In this document: one piece after another, positions 32,202-37,781 of the stretch
Numbering within the stretch: position 1 is the first letter of the stretch
How the letters are laid out: each line of letters opens with the position of its first letter
DNA from: Mycobacterium hubeiense
Lineage (GTDB): Bacteria; Actinomycetota; Actinomycetes; Mycobacteriales; Mycobacteriaceae
Assembly (NCBI RefSeq): GCF_002838065.1
Contig: NZ_PIZU01000044.1
Span: 1-37,781, forward strand
Direction of reading: 5' to 3'
Length of the DNA: 37,781 nucleotides
The notes under the pieces: generated by a model
The model's database searches: none
What the model saw: only the letters and a program-made list of their open reading frames with translations
What the model was told of the DNA's origin: nothing
Program-made: the position numbers and the translations under genes

Positions 32202-33695
32202 TTAGTCGCTGGAGACGGAATCCTGCGATGCCGCCTCTAGGGCCGACGCCACTGCCTCGAACTCTGCCAGTGCGGCCGTGAGATCCTCGACAATCTCCCG
32301 CGCGATGATCTCAGGTGCGGGCAGGTTGTCGGTGTCCTCCAGGGATTCGTCACGCAACCACGTGATGTCGAGATTGACCTTGTCACGGGCGATGAGTTCG
32401 TCGTAAGTGAAGGACTTCCAGCGCTCTGATTCGACGCGTTCGTCGCGCGGTTTGCCGGTGAGATAGCTTTCGACGAACTCGTCGAGGTGATGCCTGCGCA
32501 ATGGATTCTGCTTCAGAGTGAAGTGCTGGTTGGTCCGTAGGTCGTAGACCCACAGGTTCGTCGTCCACGGCTGCTCGGAAGCCGGCTTCTTGTCGAAGAA
32601 CAACACGTTCGCCTTCACGCCTTGGGCGTAGAAGACCCCCGTCGGTAACCGCAGGATGGTATGCAGATCGAAGTCAGACAACAGCTTTCGGCGCAACGTC
32701 TCGCCTGCCCCACCTTCGAACAGCACATTGTCCGGCAACACGACAGCGGCGCGGCCGTTGATATCCAGAATCGTCATGATGTGCTGCAGGAAGTTCAGCT
32801 GCTTGTTGCTCGTGGTTACGACGAAATCCTGACGCTCGATCTCGACGTCCTCGCGGGCCTCTCGGCCGTCGGCGCCCACCATCGTCAGCGACGACTTGCG
32901 ACCGAACGGCGGGTTAGACAACACCACCGACCACCGCCGGCCCGGGTCGGCGATTAGCGCGTCGCGAACGTCGATAAGCGAGTCGCCGTCGGCAGTGCCA
33001 ATGCCATGGAGCAGCAGGTTCATCGCTGCCAGTCGCGCGGTGCCGTCGACAAGCTCGTAGCCGGTGACGAAGGTGTCGCGCAGGTGTGCGCGCAGGGTCG
33101 GCGTCAGGTTCGCGGCGTCGGCGGCGGCGTGTTCGTGCGCGACGAGGAGAAACCCACCAGTGCCGCATGCCGGATCGACGACGGTGTCGGATGGCGTGGG
33201 GTCAAGGACGTCGACGATCGCGCGGATGAGATCGCGAGGCGTGAAGTACTGGCCCGCCCCCGAGCCCTTGTCCGATGCACCTTTAGACAGCAACTCTTCG
33301 TAGGCGTCGCCCTTCAGGTCGGTACCTGAGGCTGACCAGTTCTCTTTGTCGACCAGGTCGACGATCAACCGCTTGAGCTTGGCTGGATCCTGAATCCGGT
33401 TCTGCGCCTTACGGAAAATCGTCCCGAGCGTCCCAGGTTGCTGTGCCAGCCCGACGAGGATGTTGGTATAGGTGACCTCAAGCTCAGTGCCGTCGGCGTC
33501 CAGGAGCTTCTGCCACGAGTAGTCGTCGGGAACGATCTTCTGCGGGTTAAGTTTTCGGGTCGCGCGCTCATGCGCCATTTTCAAGAAAAGCAGATAGGTC
33601 AGCTGCTCGGTGTACTCGATGACGCCGACCCCATCGTCACGCAGCACATTGCAATAGGACCAGAGCTTCTCGACGAGGCGACGGGAGTCAGCCAT
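32202..33695 (-). CDS. hsdM: Type I restriction-modification methyltransferase subunit HsdM
   Basis: 497 aa from ATG 33693-33695 (GGAAGGG upstream). Residues 4-135 are the helical HsdM N-domain (SRRLVEKLWSYCNVLRDDGV, LTYLLFLKMAHER). The methyltransferase has SAM motif I VVDPACGTGGFLL (172-184) and catalytic motif IV NPPF (261-264), both intact for N6-adenine methylation. The C-terminal domain is complete (DLTAALAEFEAVASAL). HsdM needs HsdS to find its target, yet no hsdS or hsdR lies downstream: the NmrA gene converges 31 bases away. It begins 14 bases after the PIN-toxin stop on the same strand, so it is probably expressed from the same transcript as that pair. It has the A+T-richer codon use of the accessory tail of the window. 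Confidence 0.92.
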   Translation of the reverse strand: MADSRRLVEKLWSYCNVLRDDGVGVIEYTEQLTYLLFLKMAHERATRKLNPQKIVPDDYSWQKLLDADGTELEVTYTNILVGLAQQPGTLGTIFRKAQNRIQDPAKLKRLIVDLVDKENWSASGTDLKGDAYEELLSKGASDKGSGAGQYFTPRDLIRAIVDVLDPTPSDTVVDPACGTGGFLLVAHEHAAADAANLTPTLRAHLRDTFVTGYELVDGTARLAAMNLLLHGIGTADGDSLIDVRDALIADPGRRWSVVLSNPPFGRKSSLTMVGADGREAREDVEIERQDFVVTTSNKQLNFLQHIMTILDINGRAAVVLPDNVLFEGGAGETLRRKLLSDFDLHTILRLPTGVFYAQGVKANVLFFDKKPASEQPWTTNLWVYDLRTNQHFTLKQNPLRRHHLDEFVESYLTGKPRDERVESERWKSFTYDELIARDKVNLDITWLRDESLEDTDNLPAPEIIAREIVEDLTAALAEFEAVASALEAASQDSVSSD

Positions 33696-33709
33696 AGTTG
33701 CCCTTCCAG

Positions 33710-34132
33710 TCAGTTGTCCAAGGACAGATTCGGCACGCCTTGATAGATTGCGTCGCCTGCAAGTACGCCGAAGCTCTTTGCGATGGCACACGCCGCAATC
33801 CATCGATCGCCCGTGTGCATCGGGTCCTGCAGCGCATGGCCAATCTTCCGACAGTCGGCCACGAGGGTTGCATAAGCGTCAACGACTTCAACGTCGGGAT
33901 AGATCGTCGGTGTCCGATCGAGGATCTGCAGTGCCTCCGCCGTTCGCCGCTCACCCCAGCCGCGTGTACGCACACCCGCAAGCACCTCTGCCCGTGTTTG
34001 AAACGAGATCACGACGCGGCGGCCAGTCAGCCGTTCTCGCCAGCTAGGCACTCGTGGATCATCCGATGCGCGTCGAATGAATAAGACGCTGAAGACATCC
34101 GTATCGACGACCGACGCGGCGATCTCCGTCAC
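33710..34132 (-). CDS. PIN-domain nuclease, VapC-like toxin
   Basis: 140 aa from GTG 34130-34132, overlapping the preceding stop by 4 bases. The PIN acidic residues are all in place: VVDTDVFS (Asp10), QTRAEVLAG (Glu49), TGDRWIAACAIA (Asp109) and VLAGDAIYQGVPNL (Asp127). This is the VapC pattern, a Mg-dependent RNase, most often cutting tRNA or rRNA, silenced by an antitoxin encoded just before it. Here the preceding gene codes not for a small VapB but for a 285-aa protein. The following gene is hsdM after 14 bases. The nuclease is predicted to be active on sequence grounds; its target is unknown. Confidence 0.88.
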   Translation of the reverse strand: MTEIAASVVDTDVFSVLFIRRASDDPRVPSWRERLTGRRVVISFQTRAEVLAGVRTRGWGERRTAEALQILDRTPTIYPDVEVVDAYATLVADCRKIGHALQDPMHTGDRWIAACAIAKSFGVLAGDAIYQGVPNLSLDN

Positions 34133-34986
34133 GAACGAGCTGCCCTCAGGAAGGCTTCGAACTCTTCGTCCGTGAGATCGATGCCACCGCCGATATCGGG
34201 CCCGGGTGCGCTGGCCAAGATCTCATCGACCGCGACAACCCTGGGACCCAGATATTCGGCGGCCGGGTCAGCCGCCGGCAGGACGCGCGCGCTTTCTAAC
34301 GCGACGAGTCGGCCGGAAGCATGATTCACCGCCTGACCCTCCGCGATCACCCATTGACCGACGAGTTGCGCGGCGACGGCGTCATTGTCGACGTGCCGAA
34401 GTTCCACGGCATGGCCAACGTCGTCGCGCACCCGGAACTCATGCGATCGAAGGTCCACTTTTTCCAGCCGGCCCGCCACCGTCTTTAGGTTGCCAGCCAG
34501 GAGCAGGCCCGACGCCCATGTTTCGACGTGAGTGGCCTGAGTATGAACGTGAATGGGCTTTCGGGTTGAAGTACCAAGAACCACTTCCGGCGCCGCCGCA
34601 TGAATGGCGCTCACGAGCTTCCCCGCGCTTTCTGCAATCAGATCGGTCACCCAGTCGGGCCGATGATCGTCGGCGATGGATTCGATAACTTCCCAGAAGC
34701 GCTCGTCAGCGATGGCTTCCTCCGGGAGCTCTACGTCCAGTTTGCCGACTGGGCCTTTGACAAACCGCAAAACGGTGCTGCCTGCGTGTACCGCCTGTAG
34801 GCGCAGCTGCACGAACTCCTCGACGAACTGCTTGGACCGGCCCGGTCCTGGTGTACTCACCACGTCGCGAGCGATCCGGGTTGTGAGTTCCTGCAACGCG
34901 CTGGCGAGGCCGACGAGATCCTTGGCAGCAATCTCGCCGCTGGGCACGACGGAGCCGACGAGCGTGAGGTCAAGATCCCTGGTCAT
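34129..34986 (-). CDS. Large putative antitoxin-like protein of unrecognised family
   Basis: 285 aa, AGGAGGT before the ATG. I do not recognise the family. The N-terminal half is mixed alpha/beta (LDLTLVGSVVPSGEIAAKDL, LASALQELTTRIARD, FVQLRLQAVHAGSTVLRF). The region about 160-250 (TVAGRLEKVDLRSHEFRVRD, VELRHVDNDAVAAQLVGQWV, HASGRLVALESARVLP) has the strand pattern of an OB- or SH3-like barrel. The last 20 residues (GGGIDLTDEEFEAFLRAARS) resemble the acidic C-terminal peptide with which VapB-type antitoxins block PIN toxins. No ribbon-helix-helix, AbrB or Phd DNA-binding domain is evident. The 4-base overlap with the PIN gene gives the antitoxin-first order of a toxin-antitoxin pair. Confidence 0.65.
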   Translation of the reverse strand: MTRDLDLTLVGSVVPSGEIAAKDLVGLASALQELTTRIARDVVSTPGPGRSKQFVEEFVQLRLQAVHAGSTVLRFVKGPVGKLDVELPEEAIADERFWEVIESIADDHRPDWVTDLIAESAGKLVSAIHAAAPEVVLGTSTRKPIHVHTQATHVETWASGLLLAGNLKTVAGRLEKVDLRSHEFRVRDDVGHAVELRHVDNDAVAAQLVGQWVIAEGQAVNHASGRLVALESARVLPAADPAAEYLGPRVVAVDEILASAPGPDIGGGIDLTDEEFEAFLRAARS

Positions 34987-35216
34987 CCTGACACCTCCTC
35001 ACAACTCAGATACGGATCCGACTTCCAACGGTAAGGCCCGATTGCTTAGCCGAACAACTGTCTTGCGGGCGATCCAGCCGTCACCAATTATCTCGATGAC
35101 GACCGACAATCCCGCAGCTTTCGTTATTGGTATCGAGACGGCTCAAAGGCACATCAGCGCTCCTGCATCGATACACTGTGCCGGACGTCCCGTCATACCA
35201 CCGGGAGTACACGCAA
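34987..35216. other. Divergent intergenic region between the two accessory operons
   Basis: The 230 bases hold the upstream region of the PIN/HsdM unit on the minus strand (ribosome site AGGAGGT just left of the ATG) and of the type VII cassette on the plus strand, with GGGAG at 35203-35207 serving the TTG at 35217. The sequence is notably poorer in G+C than the core genes. No strong palindrome, integrase site or tRNA was found. TTG 35127 and GTG 35178 are in-frame upstream starts for the cassette's first gene. Confidence 0.5.
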
Positions 35217-35495
35217 TTGTCAGATCGTCTCTCCGTTAGCACGGACGGGCTACGTTCCGCGTCCGCGGCGCTGAATGAACAGGCCGGACGACTGACCGAC
35301 GGCGTCGGCGCGGCACCTACCGGCACAAAGCCCTCAAGCGAGGGCGCTGCACGCTTCGCCGCGTCTGTCGAAGCATTCAGCGCAGCGTACGCGGGTCGGG
35401 TCGCAGGGCACGGCCAGTCGGCCCTAACGGCGGCAAGCAGTTACGTGACGACCGATGACGGTGGGGCTGCCAGTATTGCGGCGGGGTCGGTGTGA
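35217..35495 (+). CDS. EspC-like type VII secretion small helical protein
   Basis: 92 aa from TTG 35217, chosen from GGGAG 9 bases upstream and because LSVSTDGLRSASAALNEQAGRL then aligns with the usual start of EspC/DUF2580-type proteins; GTG 35178 would add 13 residues. The chain is two long helices with a proline/glycine turn (GAAPTGTKPSSEG), and SSYVTTDD (YVTTD at 76-80) is a YxxxD export motif near the C-terminus. Such proteins are secreted by ESX systems with a WxG-containing partner, here encoded next with a 4-base overlap. There are no ESX machinery genes in the window, so export would use a system encoded elsewhere. Confidence 0.72.
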   Translation: MSDRLSVSTDGLRSASAALNEQAGRLTDGVGAAPTGTKPSSEGAARFAASVEAFSAAYAGRVAGHGQSALTAASSYVTTDDGGAASIAAGSV

Positions 35496-36970
35496 GCGCC
35501 GTGCAATCGAGCGACCCGGCCGGGATGTTGCGGAAACCAACAATCACACCTGGAGCCGCCTCGGGCCCGGGAGTTGGCCTTCCGACGCGCTCGAAGATCG
35601 AGGACTGGACCGACGCCATCAACGACCTGTCACGGTTTGCCGCAGTTTACGGGGCGTCAGCCAACAAGCTTGAGATCGCTGCCGACGCCCACGTGCAACA
35701 GCTTTCGGCGCCCGGCGGCACCGACTGGGAAGGTCCTGCCGCGGACCAGGCGCGCGAAACCGGCTACGCGGACCGTGGCGTGGTCTGGCAGGCGGCCGAT
35801 CTCATGCGTGCAATGCAAAAGGTCGCCAATCAAGGGGCGGGTACCCTCAGCCAGGCTCGGGAGTTGGCACTCGACGCGATCGCCCAAGCGGAAGCCGACG
35901 ATTTCAAGGTCAGCGATGACCTGACCGTCACAGATCTCCGCCGCTACACCAGCCAACAATTGGGCATGTACGAGGCGCGCAAGACCAAAGCCGAACAGCA
36001 CCACAGCTACATCGCAATGCGGGCAGGAACGTTAGCGTCCGAAGACGCCAAAATCGGCGGCGAACTGCACGCGGCAGCAATCAGCCTCGACGGCATGATT
36101 CCCCAGAACTGGGACACACCTAACGGCAACGGAGCAATTCAGGCCGTCGATTACAAGCAATCACCCCACTCCGGCGACACGAACGAATCGCCGAAGATTC
36201 CAGGACCAAAGCCAGCTCCTCCTCCTGACAGTGGACAAGCGCCTCACGGATCACAGCCGTGGTACAGCCGCGGCGACGATGTTCTGTTCGAGAAGCTCGC
36301 CGAGAATGCAGCTGACGCCGCTGAAGCGCAGGGATGGACACACGCAGCGAGGAACTTGCGGCACTATCTCGGAAACTCGGGCGACGACCTCACCGTGAAT
36401 CCTGACGAGATCATGCGCGACGTCCCGCAGATCCAGCAAACCACGGACGACCTGGTAAACAGCGAGGTACAACGGATTGCCGCCGAAGCAGCAACGACCG
36501 GCAATTATGGGAATCCTGTTCAGTTCCAAACCGACTGGACCGGGCCATACATCGGACCAGAAGACAGCAAAGACTGGTTCTATGCCATGGGCGGTATCCA
36601 GCAGTCGGTAAGCGGCGTCGTTACAGTGCATCCTCCTGCGGTCCCGGGCGGCGAGCCGACCGTGACTGTGGATTACCAGACGCACGTGTTCGACCGATAC
36701 AACTGGGACGGAAACAAGACCACGACCTTCGACGTCCCCGGAACAGATGGCGTGACAATCAGCGACAAGAGAATGGGTGCGCTCCATACCGCTGGACTTG
36801 CACAGGAGTACAACATTTCGGGCTCCGGGAGTGTCTTCCACTACGAGGGTGCGCTGCCGTCGAATGCGCCGCTCGATCTGCCAAGCGCCCCAGACAATCG
36901 CGACGGCACTCGTACCGACCCTGGGAGATACAGCCCTGGGGACTACGGCCCGGGAAGAGATGCAGGATGA
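35492..36970 (+). CDS. Type VII secretion WxG-type effector candidate with C-terminal DRYNWDG domain
   Basis: 492 aa from GTG 35492. The N-terminal helical part (about 30-205) has a WxG turn, DWEGPAADQAR (WEG at 79-81), as in WXG100/LXG-like export domains. A proline-rich linker (about 231-258) leads to a C-terminal domain (256-455) with DDVLFEKLAENAADAAEAQG, DWFYAMGGIQQSVSGVVTV, and VFDRYNWDGNK (399-409). Similar C-termini occur in M. tuberculosis proteins of the Rv2082/Rv3899c type as I recall. The strands before a D-x-Y-(N/D)-W/F motif also recall lipid-II-targeting toxins of the colicin M kind, but this is a weak resemblance. The EspC-like protein upstream and a lipoprotein downstream (4-base overlaps both) make a cassette. 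Confidence 0.7.
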   Translation: MSAVQSSDPAGMLRKPTITPGAASGPGVGLPTRSKIEDWTDAINDLSRFAAVYGASANKLEIAADAHVQQLSAPGGTDWEGPAADQARETGYADRGVVWQAADLMRAMQKVANQGAGTLSQARELALDAIAQAEADDFKVSDDLTVTDLRRYTSQQLGMYEARKTKAEQHHSYIAMRAGTLASEDAKIGGELHAAAISLDGMIPQNWDTPNGNGAIQAVDYKQSPHSGDTNESPKIPGPKPAPPPDSGQAPHGSQPWYSRGDDVLFEKLAENAADAAEAQGWTHAARNLRHYLGNSGDDLTVNPDEIMRDVPQIQQTTDDLVNSEVQRIAAEAATTGNYGNPVQFQTDWTGPYIGPEDSKDWFYAMGGIQQSVSGVVTVHPPAVPGGEPTVTVDYQTHVFDRYNWDGNKTTTFDVPGTDGVTISDKRMGALHTAGLAQEYNISGSGSVFHYEGALPSNAPLDLPSAPDNRDGTRTDPGRYSPGDYGPGRDAG

Positions 36971-37452
36971 TCCGCGTGAGGCACTCACTGCGCTTGGGTA
37001 CTGCCCTTCTCCTGCTACTCATGGCGGTCGCATGTTCGCAAAATGGGGACCCAGTTGGCCGGACGACAAATGCTCGGATTGAGACGTCGACAAGCCCGGA
37101 GCTGATTAAGGAGGCGACGGCGTTCGGCGGTCTGGTGTTGCCGCCGGGTGCTGAGGTGTTGCAGGCACGCGTAGATAGCGCCCTGGACACCAGATATCAG
37201 CTCGCGCTCCGGATTGACCCCGACGGCTTGACGAAGCTGCTCGCTGACTCTCATTTCGACAAGCCGCTCATAAAGGCATACCCCCCATTCGAGGAGGTCA
37301 TTGCAGGTCCCAGCCTGGCAACCTCCCCGTTAGTACTCACGGCGCAGGATCGCTACCAAAACGCGGAGGGAATGTCGGTCTACCGCACCGTGATCGTTGA
37401 TGAGCGCGATCCGAGTACCTGGATCGTGCACTTGAGCATGAACACCACATAA
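36967..37452 (+). CDS. Small lipoprotein behind the type VII effector (immunity candidate)
   Basis: 161 aa from ATG 36967, overlapping the previous stop by 4 bases. A basic start and hydrophobic stretch (RLGTALLLLLMAVAC) end in cysteine 23; the -3 to -1 residues A-V-A are a slightly relaxed lipobox. The mature domain has two halves of mixed strands (EATAFGGLVLPPGAEVLQARVDS, YQLALRIDPDGLTKLLADS) and ends in VDERDPSTWIVHLSMNTT. I do not recognise a family. It would sit on the outer face of the membrane. If the 492-aa protein is a toxin against envelope targets, this is where its immunity protein should be. M. tuberculosis has lipoprotein LppJ next to Rv2082-type genes, which may be analogous. 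Confidence 0.75.
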   Translation: MIRVRHSLRLGTALLLLLMAVACSQNGDPVGRTTNARIETSTSPELIKEATAFGGLVLPPGAEVLQARVDSALDTRYQLALRIDPDGLTKLLADSHFDKPLIKAYPPFEEVIAGPSLATSPLVLTAQDRYQNAEGMSVYRTVIVDERDPSTWIVHLSMNTT

Positions 37453-37561
37453 CCAGTGAACTGAGAACGGACCCGGTGGTGTTGCGGCGGACGTCGTCGT
37501 GGTCTGCGGCTCAGAAGTTGCTTGACGCAACCTCTCTCATAATGACCGTCCGCCCAGAGCT
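37453..37561. other. Short intergenic stretch with weak hairpin
   Basis: Between the convergent lipoprotein gene and the partial gene at the window end. A 5-bp hairpin GTTGC-TTGAC-GCAAC lies at about 37516-37530. No T-run follows it. Nothing else is evident. Confidence 0.35.
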
Positions 37562-37781
37562 TCAGGCCTCGCGACTTAGGCCGCCCGGTTCCAGCCGCAC
37601 GGGCAGCGCTTCAGCCTCCCGGCCCTGATCGCTCAGTTCCTGTACCCACTGCCTGTATTCACCTTCGTACGACCTGCCGAACTCTTTGCCCTTCTCGGTG
37701 ATGCGTAGCCACAGCGTCCATGGCCAGCCCGCTCGGTCGTCGAACCCTCTCTGCCAACCTGGGTTGAGGCACCCGCCCCCT
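37562..37781 (-). CDS. C-terminal part of an unidentified protein (runs off window)
   Basis: A 73-codon frame with no stop runs from the window edge to TGA at 37562-37564 (complement). It has normal coding composition: LNPGWQRGFDDRAGWPWTLW, then LRITEKGKEFGRSYEGEYRQ, then WVQELSDQGREAEALPVRLE and PGGLSREA. The start is beyond the window, so no start codon is visible. I do not recognise the family. The TEKGKEFGRSYEGEY helix and acidic tail suggest a soluble protein. It converges on the lipoprotein gene. Confidence 0.6.
   Translation of the reverse strand, partial: GGGCLNPGWQRGFDDRAGWPWTLWLRITEKGKEFGRSYEGEYRQWVQELSDQGREAEALPVRLEPGGLSREA

Noticed and set aside
32326..32334. TTGTCGGTG near the 3' end of hsdM
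   Set aside because: The base pattern 8 bases on is GGATTC, not TANNNT, and it lies within hsdM coding sequence.
32202..37781. Prophage or integrative element
   Set aside because: The region looks accessory, but no integrase, transposase, tRNA junction or direct-repeat ends were found in the window.

Overview
The window is high-GC actinobacterial DNA and almost certainly comes from a Mycobacterium or Mycolicibacterium, more like an environmental, fast-growing species than the tuberculosis complex. The main evidence is gene order. From about 0.5 to 29 kb it follows, from memory, the M. tuberculosis Rv2090-Rv2122c block: 5'-3' exonuclease, DUF4333-type membrane protein, helY, tatC, tatA, pafC, pafB, pafA, prcA, prcB, pup, dop, DUF418 protein, mpa, lppK, DUF503 protein, trmI, RecB-like nuclease, Rv2120c-type membrane protein, hisG, hisE. 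No PE/PPE genes, tRNA, rRNA, CRISPR array, integrase or transposase was seen.

Layout. 0-2.3 kb: SRPBCC protein, exonuclease, proline/glutamine-rich membrane protein. 2.3-8.4 kb (minus strand): a tightly packed run pafB-pafC-tatA-tatC-helY, linking the PafBC DNA-damage activator, twin-arginine translocase core and a Ski2-like helicase. 8.4-20.3 kb: the Pup-proteasome system (pafA ligase, prcA/prcB core, pup, dop, mpa ATPase), with accessory genes between its parts: a leaderless coiled-coil gene, a TetR/membrane-protein divergon, an epoxide-hydrolase-like protein, a DUF2071 protein directly behind prcA, and a second TetR facing a DUF418 membrane protein. 20.4-23.5 kb: two tandem MTB12/LppK-fold exported proteins, DUF503, trmI, and a PD-(D/E)XK nuclease with iron-sulfur cysteines. 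23.5-27.4 kb looks like an insertion into the conserved order: thioesterase-like gene, a collapsed DinB-family pseudogene followed by a long nested hairpin, an ArsR-SRPBCC-flavodoxin operon, and a MerA-like flavoprotein reductase. 27.4-31.3 kb: DUF4126 membrane protein, hisG-hisE, a sugar porter and a HAD phosphatase. 31.4-32.2 kb: an NmrA-type NAD(P)-binding gene whose upstream region matches the PafBC-dependent (RecA-NDp) promoter pattern.

32.2-37.8 kb is the accessory part. On the minus strand a three-gene unit encodes a 285-aa protein of unrecognised family, a PIN-domain (VapC-like) nuclease, and a type I methyltransferase subunit HsdM without visible HsdS or HsdR. Divergent from it is a three-gene unit resembling a type VII secretion effector cassette: an EspC-like small helical protein with a YxxxD motif, a 492-aa WxG-type protein with a C-terminal beta-rich domain, and a small lipoprotein. 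These two units are the best candidates for an undescribed system. The window ends inside an unidentified gene on the minus strand.
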